Assembly (NCBI GenBank): GCA_001051155.2
Contig: JYIP02000002.1
Coordinates: 937,583-1,001,582, forward strand
DNA length: 64,000 nucleotides
Source of the DNA: Chrysoporthe austroafricana
Taxonomy: Eukaryota; Ascomycota; Sordariomycetes; Diaporthales; Cryphonectriaceae
Direction of reading: 5' to 3'
Position numbers and translations under genes: made by a program. Shown piece by piece: positions 55,519 through 64,000 of this stretch. Position 1 is the stretch's first letter. Each line of letters begins with the position of its first letter. Below the pieces are notes generated by a model. It worked only from the letters and a program-made list of their open reading frames with translations. It was not told where the DNA came from and searched no databases.

Positions 55519-57071
55519 ATGACTGCGTCTGAGAGCCCCACGACTGCCGTCTCTGCTCCCGGCAAGGTTCTGCTCGCCGGCGGCTACCTTGTGACAGACC
55601 GCGACTACACGGGGCTCGTCTTCGGCCTTGATGCCCGCATCAATGTCGTCGCCCAGGGCATCCCCACTAGCAAGGGCGTTCAGCTGAGCGAGATCGTCGT
55701 CGAGAGCCCCCAGTTCGTAGGCGGCACGTGGCGGTACGGTTACCACCTTGCCCCTGACGACGGCGGCATCACGGTCACGCAGCTGCAGGTGTAAGTGAGA
55801 GTCCCTCATAGCTAGCTGGATATTGTATGCGTGCGTGAGGGTGGGCTCCGGGCACGGTTGTGTTCAGGAAGCATCGCGCCCTCCCGTCGCAGCAACCTCC
55901 CACCGCCCTTCGAGCGAGGAAGCGGTCACCGGCGCTCAACTGTCACTGTGGGATTCACCAGGCTAACATACTTCCCAGCGGCTCTGCAACAATAAACCCC
56001 AACCCCTTCATCGAGACAACGCTCTCCTACGCCCTGACTTATATCTCTCGCGCCACCCGTCAGCGCGCCTCCCACAGCATGCAGCCCGCCCGCCTCACCA
56101 TCCTAGCTGACTCGTCCTACTACTCCGCCCCGTCCCCTTCGTCTACCGCCACGGAGCAGCAGTACACATCCCCTCCCGGCTCCCGCTTTATTCACCTCCA
56201 GACGCCCCTCCACCTCGCCAAGAAGACCGGCCTCGGCTCCTCCGCCGCGCTGGTGACCGCTCTGACCGCGGCCCTGCTCTCCCACTATCTGGCGCCGGCG
56301 CACTTCGACCTGTCCACGGCGCGCAGCCGGGCAGTTCTGCACAATCTCGCCCAGACGGCCCACTGCCGTGCCCAGGGCAAGATCGGGAGCGGCTTCGACG
56401 TCGCAGCCGCCGTCTACGGGAGCTGCCTGTACCGGCGCTTCTCCCCGGGCGTGCTGGAGCGGGTCCCGGCCCCCGGCGAGCCACACTTCGGCACGCGGCT
56501 GGAGGAGGTTGTGGCCGGGCCCGCGTGGGACACGGACGTCCAGAAGGAGGCTGTCAGCCTGCCGCAGGGCGTAGCGATGCGCATGGTCGACGTCGAGTGC
56601 GGGAGCCAGACGGTGGGTATGGTCAAGGCGGTGAACGCGTGGCGGGAGAAGGACCCGGAGGGGTCGAGGGCGCTGTGGGCGGAGCTGCAGGGCAGGAACG
56701 AGGAGCTGGCGGGCGTCCTGGCCGCAGGGCGGGTGGAGGACCTGCCGCAGGCGCTGGCGAGGAGCCGCGAGCTGGTGAAGAAGATGGGGACCGAGAGCGG
56801 CGTGCCCATCGAGCCCGATAGCCAGACGGAGCTGATTGATGCGCTGGGCGAGGTCGAGGGGGTGTTCGGTGGTGTGGTCCCCGGCGCAGGCGGGTTTGAT
56901 GCCGTTGCGGTGCTGGTGAAGGATGATGAGGATACGGCGAAGAGGGTCGAGGCATTCCTGGAAGAGTGGTCGGGGAAGAAGGCGGCGAAGGTTAAGTTGC
57001 TGAGTGTTAGGGGTGAGTTGGAGGGTGTGAGGACGGAGAAGTTGAGTGAGTTTGAAGGATGGCTCTCGTGA
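55519..57071 (+). CDS. ERG8: phosphomevalonate kinase, 454 aa
   Basis: Predicted cytosolic GHMP kinase making diphosphomevalonate from phosphomevalonate with ATP, in the mevalonate route to sterols. Exons 55519-55790 and 55979-57071. The 188-bp intron (GTAAGT, branch GGCTAACAT, acceptor TCCCAG) gives L-Q-V-G-S-A-T-I-N-P-N-P-F-I-E-T-T-L. N-terminal S-A-P-G-K-V-L-L-A-G-G-Y-L-V is the substrate-binding motif of the family; the ATP-loop K-T-G-L-G-S-S-A-A-L-V is at 172-182; the C-terminal G-A-G-G-F-D-A-V is motif 3. Length matches yeast Erg8 (451). The intron is longer than most here and includes an open stretch that can be mistaken for coding. Confidence 0.95.
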
Positions 57072-57858
57072 AAACTCAGCCTGCGAGCATCGATACAGAT
57101 TGGACTCCTTCTGGCGGTAATCATGAATTTGGGTACCAAAAGTTATATACCATTACACATACACACCGCACATTACCAGGTAGGTAGTATGCATAAATTG
57201 AACAGAGCATATGGTGGCCGAAAAAGTTTGTGAATGTCAGGAAAGCTCGGCGCGTTGATGCGATTTGATTATCGATATTTGTTAATTCTGCCGTCTCATG
57301 AGACGATGCCTCTGAGCGTCTGGCGGCCATCCAGGCCAGGCCTAATGGAATGCGTAATATGGTGATAATACAATAATCCCCGAAGAAATCTAACTGTGAC
57401 CCAGTCTTGCCCAAAAATAAGCCATGTGCTTTTCTCCACACTCCTCTGACAGCCAGTATCAGGGTGAGAATGCCTCGTGTGTTCCCTTGCCCTAATCGAA
57501 GCGCCGCGGTAAGAATGATAGATGAAGAAGAACACAAAACAGGCAGTCTGTGTGCTAAGATGTGACTCCGGTGACAGTGATGATAATATGCCTTGGTGGC
57601 TGCTGGCCTCCCATTCTCAAGTATCCCTGGTCAGCCGGTAGAAAATGATATTCTCGCTCCTATTACGCTGCTCTCTCGGCAGCTAATCGTACAATTGCGC
57701 TCCACGGTTGTGTTGAAATGTAGAAGTTCAAAGAAAAAGGCGCCCGTATCTGGGCTTCAGGAAGATCGACCGTGACCTCGTTAGGTATGATGTTGGCGGC
57801 GACACGCGCTCAGTCGAGGCACGAGAGACAGACCCTGTGCTGGCGACAGGATGCGGCC
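57072..57858. other. convergent 3' region
   Basis: 787 bp between the 3' ends of ERG8 and the next minus-strand gene. No supported gene. The minus-strand frame at 57121-57537 lacks a recognisable domain and is probably chance. Confidence 0.45.
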
Positions 57859-58628
57859 CTAGATAGAAAGGCCCCGTATCTCCGACCGTCCCGCCGTTGA
57901 GTTCAGAGTCGTGCTCGTGGTGATGGAGCTGGTAGGCGACAGCGAACCGGCTGTGTCGTCAATGGCTGCAAAGGACCGCGTGATCGAGGGCCGAGACTCG
58001 GTCAGCGCTGAGTAGGAGAGGCCACGACCCGCATTCGTTGCAGAGGAGGAGGCCAGGCCGCGGTATCCAGCGCGGGACTTGACCTGGGGCTGGGGCCGGG
58101 TGCTGAAGGCGCCGAAGGCCGAGTGGCCGCCGTGGTTCCGCGAGGATGGTCTCGTGTACGGCTGGTCCTCGATGGCGACCATGCGGCTGGCGGCGGCCTT
58201 CTCGCGGAGGACGTTGATCCTGCGGGTCACCAGTAAGTTTGTGTCTCGGACGGATTGTGGTCTGTATGTCGAGAAGAGCATGTTCAGCGTTTGATTGCAA
58301 ACGACGTCGAACTGGAGAGAAGCTCTTGGATTGTGGCCGGGGGAGAAGCTGAGGGCAGGGTGAAGGGAGGGGAGAGGGAGCACATACTCATCCTGGTTCA
58401 GGCCCTCGGGAACCTCTGAGATGTGCTTGAAGTCGAATGGGTCGGACTGGGAGAAAGTTAGCATGTTGACTCATCTACCTCAGATAGACAGCTCTGTTCG
58501 GAGCAAATTGACACACGCACAATCTTGATAGATCGCCTCTGCGATTTACCGACTCGGCAGCAGTGACGACAGGCGATCTTCAGGCGCAGGCAGAGGGACT
58601 GCAGCTTCTCGACGCATGCACAAGCCAT
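57859..58628 (-). CDS. uncharacterised protein with Cys-rich N-terminus, about 199 aa
   Basis: Proposed three exons: 58554-58628, 58388-58446, 57859-58324. Intron 2 (58325-58387, GTATGT..CCAAG) is well supported by signals and phase. Intron 1 (58447-58553) has a textbook branch/acceptor (TGCTAACTTTCTCCCAG), but its donor is uncertain: phase requires GTCGGT, whereas a stronger GTAAAT four bases later breaks the frame. The first exon would encode M-A-C-A-C-V-E-K-L-Q and several more Cys, suggesting palmitoylation. The core (S-D-P-F-D-F-K-H-I-S-E-V-P) and helical T-R-R-I-N-V-L-R-E-K-A-A-A-S-R follow; the last 85 residues are Ser/Thr-rich and disordered. I do not recognise the family. The 5' end needs transcript evidence to settle. 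Confidence 0.5.
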
Positions 58629-59747
58629 CGTGGACGAGTCGGACGATCGTGATCGGCTGAGAGACAGAGGATCTCCAGGAGAAGAAAGGAAAGGATGATA
58701 GAGAAGGTTTAAGAATGTAGTGGTATTGATATGCGGTAGCCGTTAGGCTAAGCTGCCCCGGGCGGGATAGCTGGAACGGTTGCGGGATGGACGGAAGCAG
58801 TTGACAACAAACGCAATGAGACGCTTGATGTGGGGTGAAATGACCGTGGATATCTCGAGGTGGGTTGGTGAAGGAGCGGTAGAGATGAAAACAAATCTCT
58901 GTGTGGTTTGGCTTCTGGAAAGTTGAAAAGTTGAACGCTGTTGAAAATTGGCAGGAGGCGACCGAACAAGAAGACGACGAGGTAAAGCCAGGGCTTTTGA
59001 TATTTCTGACGCCTCGCCGAAACCTCGAGGGCACACCGCAAAAGGTCGATTGGGTCTCGGGCTAGCCCGGCAAGGCCTCATGCAACCCAGGTGACGATAC
59101 GTTGTATCGGTCGGACGACACTGCACCGGCCAAGAAGCGAGCTCAAAGAGCGTTCCTAAGAAATGAGGCGCCAAAAGACAAAGGAGTGACTGGGGCAAGA
59201 AGCTCGTCCCGGGAGAGAAAGACCGAGCTCGAGGTCTAGATCTGCGACCAGACATCAAAGTTCGTTAGCTTTATGGTTTAGAGGAATGGGGAGACAAAGG
59301 AACAGGAGGCAAGATGCCGGGGATGTCAGGGTGTGGTTGGCAGCATCTTGCCAAGAGGAAGGCCGATGGCTGGATCTGGGTCAAGTTGCTCGAGGGATCA
59401 TCGGTATCTAGACCAGTGTTGGCCTTGTGTCGGCCATGTTTGAGGCATCTTGAGAGGGGAACAGCACATTGGAATGCTGACGATGGCTAGGCGACGCGTT
59501 TGCGATCCCCAGCCTGCCACTACAGCCGGGCACTGGAACGTGGACGCATTCAGGAAGTGACGCGAGGAACGCGTCCTACTTTAATTGATTTCTAGCGCGT
59601 CAGAACGGCGATCAGGTAGAAGAAGGGAGGCAGACGAGGGATGAGGATGAGTGATGCATCTCGTGTAATGCGATTTGACTTTCTACTTCCGGTTGCGGCC
59701 ACCCCTTACTTCACCAACGCCCTCAGCTGCCCCTTAGTCTCACACAA
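58629..59747. promoter_or_regulatory. upstream region of the Cys-N-terminal gene
   Basis: Read on the minus strand, 58700-59000 is CT-rich with repeated TTTCAACTTT-like tracts, characteristic of a fungal 5' leader and promoter. The open frames there (58546-59258) are therefore likely untranslated. The right end is the 3' flank of the aldehyde dehydrogenase. Confidence 0.5.
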
Positions 59748-61278
59748 TCATTTGGGGTAATCTTTCAGGTGATAGCTCTTCAGCTTGACAAATTGGTCAA
59801 ATCCAAAACGACTCAGCGTTTGGCCCTTCCCTGAATTCTTCCAGCCCGTCCATGCGAGATCCTGTAGATTTCCAGTCAGCAAGGGGTGATTTCAGTAATG
59901 ACAAATCCGGATTCGAGTTAATCTCAAGGACATACCGGGCTCGGGAAATCGCAACGGTTGACAAAGACCGTACCGGCTTCGACCTGCTCGCACAGCTCGT
60001 AGCCCTTGGCGGTGTCCTTTGTCCAGATGCTAGCCGTTAGGCCAAACTCGCTGTCATTCATGAGCTTGACAGCCTCCTCGTCATTCTTGACCTTCATAAC
60101 CGGAATCACCGGGCCAAATGTCTCCTCTGTCATGATTGCCATCTCGTGGGTAACACCCGTCAATAGCGTCGGCTTAACGAAGTTACCCTTTAGGGGAGGG
60201 TTGCTGAAAGACTCGTTCTCGGGCGTGGCATCTTTGGCCCCTTTGTCCAATGCATCCTTGATATGCGCCTCGATGGTCTCTTTGGATCTCTTCGAAATGA
60301 CGGGACCGACGTGTGTGCTCTTGTCGAATGGATCGCCCAGCTTGTAGCCCTTCAGTACGCCCTGCACAGCCTCGACGAACTTGTCGTGAACCTTCTCATC
60401 TACATAGACCCGCTCGACGGAGCAGCAGCTCTGCCCGGAGTTGAACACAGCGCCGTCGACTATCTCCTCCGCCGCCCATGAAATGTCCACGTCATCGCGG
60501 ATGTACGCCGGATCCTTTCCGCCGAGTTCCAGGCCAACGCCAACAACCCGGTCCGAGGCAGCCTTCTGCACGGCCAGACCGCCAGCCACCGAGCCGGTGA
60601 AGCACACCAAAGACACTAGTGGGTTGCGAACAATGGACTCGATGGTAGTAGGCGAGCCGCTGTGGAAGTACTGGAAAACGCCCGATGGCAAGCCGGCTTC
60701 GGTGAAGGCCTTGAAGACCTGCTCGGCGACGGTGGGTGTCTGAGGCGAGGGCTTGACAATCACGGTGTTTCCAGAAAGCAGTGCGGGAACGAGAGAGTTG
60801 ACAAAGGTGAGATAGGGATACTGCAGACATGTCAATTTACTGCAATCGCGATGCATGTGTGATCTCAACTCACGTTCCACGGAAAGAGGATGAGCACAGG
60901 TCCAACAGGAACCTTCCGGATGAATCTCTTAAAACCCTTCTCCGCCTCTCCCTCCGTATCCTTAAGAGTGTCCTCGCTGATCTTTAGGAGGTACTCGCCT
61001 CGCTTCACAGCTGTAGAAATCTCCTTTCCAGTGTAGTTGATGGGCCTGCCCATCTGGGTTGTGAGCTCTAGAGCCAGCTCATCCTCATGGTCAGTAAGCC
61101 ACTTCAGGGCCTTCTTGACAATTGCCTGCCTGTCTGCCAGGGTCGTCTTGCTCCAGGTCTTGAATGCATCTGCGGCAGTCTGGGCCAGCAACTCTACCTC
61201 TTCCGCTGAGATGCCATTGCGAGTGATGATGGGCTCGTTCGTGTTGGGGGAAATCGTGGTGATGACCTCGACAGACAT
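59748..61278 (-). CDS. NAD(P)-dependent aldehyde dehydrogenase, 467 aa
   Basis: Predicted cytosolic enzyme oxidising an aldehyde, possibly succinate semialdehyde. Three exons in phase 0: 60874-61278, 59936-60820, 59748-59861; introns of 53 bp (GTGAGT..CTGCAG) and 74 bp (GTATGT..CTACAG). The last exon supplies the family end W-T-G-W-K-N-S-G-K-G and S-R-F-G-F-D. General base Glu233 lies in L-E-L-G-G-K-D-P; nucleophile Cys267 lies in N-S-G-Q-S-C-C-S. The coenzyme-binding segment I-V-K-P-S-P-Q-T-P and F-T-G-S-V-A-G-G are present. The ATG at 61278 was chosen because 9 residues of an upstream in-frame extension do not start with ATG. It is head-to-head with ESF2, 370 bp apart. Confidence 0.92.
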
Positions 61279-61648
61279 ATTGATTGCAGTAGACCGAGCA
61301 CACAAAAGGACTTGACTTATGAAGAAAGGTGATGACGGAACAGCCTCGGGTTGGACATAAGGAGCTCCAAATCCTTTTATCTAGTGACTGGTTACTCAAC
61401 ATGAATCGCCATCGACCCATCGACCCGTAGATATGCCCCTCCAGCTTTTAGTAAACGGGTCAGAGTCCCAGTTCGCCCCGCGGCACCGATCTCGGCCGCC
61501 CATCCGATAAGATAATGACCCCTGCCATCTTTCGACCCGGCCGGAATTTTTGAAAGCAATTCAATTGTCAAACTTCTTTGTGATCCGAACAGACGATCTC
61601 ATGCTCTTGTCCGATAACACGACTGTTCCGAGCTGATCTCCCTGCAAC
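61279..61648. promoter_or_regulatory. divergent promoter region, aldehyde dehydrogenase/ESF2
   Basis: A compact 370-bp spacer must serve both genes. No clear TATA box or binding site is recognised. Confidence 0.4.
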
Positions 61649-62632
61649 ATGGCTCCCGAAAAGAGGAACCATTTCCTCGACGCCGACGAGAGTGAAGATG
61701 ATGTCCAAGACTACGACTCCGAAGACGAACTGCAGAAAGGTGGACGAACTGCCAAGCGCCGGAAGTTAGAAGATGAGAGCGATTTCGAAGATGACGATGC
61801 GAGCGACAAGGAGGAGGATTCATCTCGCCAAGGAGACCAAGATTCCGAACCAGTAAAGAACGCAAAGACTTCACGGAAACCAAATGGCATCGAGCACACA
61901 GATGGGGACCCGGAGGTCAGGCAAAAAGACGACAGCGCAAAGCCGGTTGGACTGGTCAAGACCTTGACTAAGAAGAACCTTGTGGCAACCGACGCTGCCA
62001 TCAAGAAGTCCGGCGTCGTCTACCTTTCCCGCATTCCACCCTTCATGAAGCCCGCTAAGCTGCGCTCCCTCCTCGAGCCATACGGCAAGATCAACCGCAT
62101 CTTCCTGGCCCCACAGGACCCTGCCGCACACGCACGCCGCGTCCGCGCCGGCGGCAACAAGAAGAAGATGTACACCGAAGGCTGGGTCGAATTTGTGCGC
62201 AAGAAGGATGCGAAGAGCGTGTGCGAGCTTCTGAACGCACAGACCATCGGCGGCAAGAAGGGAACCTATTACCGCGACGACATCTGGACACTGCTGTATC
62301 TCAAGGGGTTCAAGTGGCACAACCTGACGGAGCAAATTGCGGCGGAGAATGCGGAGAGGAGCAACAGGATGATGGCCGAGGTGAACCGTACGACGAGAGA
62401 GAATATGGAATTTGTTAGAAACGTGGAGAAAGCCAAAATGCTCGATGGGATACAAGCGAAGAAGGCACAGAAGAAGAGTCTGGAAGAGGATGACGGTATT
62501 CATGCGAACTCCAAGGTTGAGAAGAAGGCAAGCGAGAAGGCGAGAACGTTCAAACAGGTTCCTCTGGCAAAGACGAAAGATGAGACTGCTCGACCGGATG
62601 AGCTGAAAAGCGTAGCAAGCAGGATCTTCTGA
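61649..62632 (+). CDS. ESF2: pre-rRNA-processing protein ESF2, 327 aa
   Basis: Predicted nucleolar factor of the small-subunit processome (ABT1 in animals), which in yeast stimulates the helicase Dbp8 and helps early 18S rRNA cleavages. Intronless. The first 65 residues are strongly acidic (D-E-S-E-D-D, S-D-F-E-D-D-D) with a K-R-R-K nuclear signal. One RRM spans about 121-215: G-V-V-Y-L-S-R-I-P-P-F-M begins it, and the family-specific basic insertion R-R-V-R-A-G-G-N-K-K-K-M-Y-T-E-G-W-V follows. The Y-Y-R-D-D-I-W-T-L-L-Y-L-K-G-F-K-W segment and the charged helix after it are diagnostic for ESF2. The C-terminus is Lys/Glu-rich. With DBP7 this is the second ribosome-biogenesis gene in the window. 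Confidence 0.94.
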   Translation: MAPEKRNHFLDADESEDDVQDYDSEDELQKGGRTAKRRKLEDESDFEDDDASDKEEDSSRQGDQDSEPVKNAKTSRKPNGIEHTDGDPEVRQKDDSAKPVGLVKTLTKKNLVATDAAIKKSGVVYLSRIPPFMKPAKLRSLLEPYGKINRIFLAPQDPAAHARRVRAGGNKKKMYTEGWVEFVRKKDAKSVCELLNAQTIGGKKGTYYRDDIWTLLYLKGFKWHNLTEQIAAENAERSNRMMAEVNRTTRENMEFVRNVEKAKMLDGIQAKKAQKKSLEEDDGIHANSKVEKKASEKARTFKQVPLAKTKDETARPDELKSVASRIF

Positions 62633-63028
62633 GATGCCTGCTAGGGGCAACAAAGTCACCCCTTTTCTATCTACTCATTTTGGGTGTGATCTTAACTAGC
62701 CAACAGCCACTATTGACATCGATACAGGGGCTATGCGCCACTCGGCTACTTCAACTCCGAAGAACATACTGTTCTGTGGTAATATAGTCAGTGAGCGCCT
62801 TTGTTCCCATAACGTTGGTCTGATAACGAGATGTCTGGCAGCCTGGTGATGGTCGGGCAATATGTTGGAACCTGCGGTGAATGCTAGGAAGTGAACAGCA
62901 TAAATTATGCAACTGACACCACGTCTGGCCCCAACTTCGTCGTGGACAAACTTCTCTCACTATCCTACCTCGTCCACGTCCCGACCATTATTTCTTCACT
63001 TGCGCCCACTCTATCTTCACATGCCAAC
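62633..63028. other. intergenic region
   Basis: 396 bp between ESF2 and the last gene, holding the ESF2 terminator and the promoter/leader of the next gene. Its right part is C-rich (CACTCTATCTTCAC-type leader). Confidence 0.4.
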
Positions 63029-64000
63029 ATGCCTCCTACGACGCAGAGGACAAACATAAGCGGCGATGACCTGCACTCAGGTCCGGACATGACCGTTAAA
63101 GAAGCCTACGACCACCTCCAGCTGCAGGAAAACTTTGAGGTCGCCGATCAGCTGGAAGCCTGGATCAAGGGTTCCATCAACACGGCGACGACTCAGGGCT
63201 TCGAGTTCGACCCCAATATTTGCGCGACGGAGGCCTTGAAAGAATACCACCAGCATGACTCGTGGTCTGCCAAAGGCTACCCCTGGAATGACCTTCCGAT
63301 ATCCTCGACCATCACCGCGATATTGAAGCTAGTGCACCACGTTCTCGACGGCCACAGTCTTGTCGACCTGGGCTTCCAGAACTGCGACTCCTTTGAGGGC
63401 GAGGCTGTGGTAGGTGGTGGTTGCGCACACCTCAGCATCGAAGATGACGAGGACGAGAATGACGAGCATGAAGACGAGCAGGACGCCGACGGCGCCGGCC
63501 CTTCTGACGCATCCTCTCTGATCACGGCCACACTGGCCCCCAAGACACGAACGCCTCTGCCCAGCTCGCGCCGCTCCTCACGCTTTGCGCCAGCGACCAT
63601 CTCTACGTCGCCCTCCCTGCGCACTCTCCGCCCTCGGCGGAATGCGGCATTCCATACCACTGACACCTCTTCATCACCGTCGTCGAGCCTTCCGAGCGGC
63701 AGCACCAGCAAACGCACAGCCAGAGGAAAGGCCAAAGCTATATCTGACAGCTCCATCATCAATACCAGCAGCCCCCTTCGCCGCCAGACCCGCGCCAGCA
63801 CCCGCCGTCTAGCACCCGTTACCACGCGCAACGACCGTAATCGCCGCAAGAAGGAGAAACCCATGACCATCACCTCCTCCTCTCGCCGTGGACACATCGT
63901 CAAGACCGATATCGAGACGGGTGAGGAGTATGACGCTTGGCTCTTCGAAAAGATCCTGGACTCGCGCTGGGCTCGCGCGGACAACAACGCGACGCGCACG
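63029..64000 (+). CDS. uncharacterised nuclear-looking protein, 5' part (324 aa visible)
   Basis: The frame is open from the ATG at 63029 to the window end, so the gene is incomplete at its 3' side. Visible residues: an N-terminal helical region (about 20-130; M-T-V-K-E-A-Y-D-H-L-Q-L-Q-E-N-F-E near its start), an acidic run (E-D-D-E-D-E-N-D-E-H-E, about 142-155), and a long Ser/Arg/Pro/Thr-rich disordered region (about 165-290) with several R-R and K-K-E-K clusters that could act as nuclear signals. Near the cut it becomes ordered: E-Y-D-A-W-L-F-E-K-I-L-D-S-R-W, which has the look of the first strand of a chromodomain (compare Y-x-V-E-K-I-L-D-x-R). That is a guess from a short stretch. The rest of the gene is needed to decide. 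Confidence 0.75.
   Translation, partial: MPPTTQRTNISGDDLHSGPDMTVKEAYDHLQLQENFEVADQLEAWIKGSINTATTQGFEFDPNICATEALKEYHQHDSWSAKGYPWNDLPISSTITAILKLVHHVLDGHSLVDLGFQNCDSFEGEAVVGGGCAHLSIEDDEDENDEHEDEQDADGAGPSDASSLITATLAPKTRTPLPSSRRSSRFAPATISTSPSLRTLRPRRNAAFHTTDTSSSPSSSLPSGSTSKRTARGKAKAISDSSIINTSSPLRRQTRASTRRLAPVTTRNDRNRRKKEKPMTITSSSRRGHIVKTDIETGEEYDAWLFEKILDSRWARADNNATRT

Noticed and set aside
55860..55978. Possible coding extension 5' of ERG8 exon 2
   Set aside because: It lies inside the 188-bp intron; splicing at 55978 gives the conserved junction and the extension has no similarity to the family.
58546..59258. Minus-strand frames of 160-170 aa upstream of the Cys-N-terminal gene
   Set aside because: CT-rich leader-like sequence; they most likely lie in the 5' untranslated region.

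Overview
The window is nuclear DNA from a filamentous ascomycete, most likely a Sordariomycete. The evidence is dense single-gene loci on both strands, short introns (about 60-190 bp) with GT..AG ends and CTAAC/CTGAC branch sites a few bases before the acceptor, GC-rich third positions, Zn2Cys6 regulators, a CYA5-type mitochondrial PPR protein, and fungal versions of DBP7, ESF2 and ERG8. I cannot place it to order from sequence alone. Exon models were built by hand from splice signals and reading phase; exon coordinates are in each entry.

Left third (1-25 kb): a large Zn2Cys6 regulator; a convergent HAD phosphatase with a 17-bp first exon; a divergent TTC1-like TPR protein; an arylsulfatase divergent from a sugar-porter-like MFS protein; a small single-pass membrane protein; a BED-type zinc-finger protein. 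Then comes a P-loop protein of phage-like appearance standing apart, followed by a compact trio: a DHA2-type MFS exporter, a divergent Zn2Cys6 regulator and a secreted type-B carboxylesterase. The trio looks like a small inducible efflux/esterase module.

Middle (25-45.6 kb): an intronless 877-aa multipass membrane protein, a secreted pectin methylesterase with a long Ser-rich linker, a small hydrophilic protein, an M61-like protein whose metal-binding residues are all replaced, a bacterial-type conserved protein tail-to-tail with it, and the helicase DBP7. A 4.3-kb stretch without genes follows (41.3-45.6 kb), partly AT-rich and partly GC-rich, probably holding decayed mobile DNA.

Right part (45.6-64 kb): a hexose transporter, the CYA5-like PPR protein, phosphomevalonate kinase (ERG8), an uncharacterised Cys-N-terminal protein, an aldehyde dehydrogenase divergent from the ribosome-biogenesis factor ESF2, and the 5' part of an uncharacterised nuclear-looking protein cut by the window end.

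Most genes are independent housekeeping or nutrient genes. Two are rRNA-processing factors (DBP7, ESF2). The pectinesterase, carboxylesterase, arylsulfatase and two sugar-porter-type MFS proteins fit a saprotroph or plant-associated lifestyle. The most unusual observations are the predicted M61 pseudopeptidase, the phage-like P-loop protein and the gene-poor block. I found no CRISPR array and no confident tRNA or rRNA gene.
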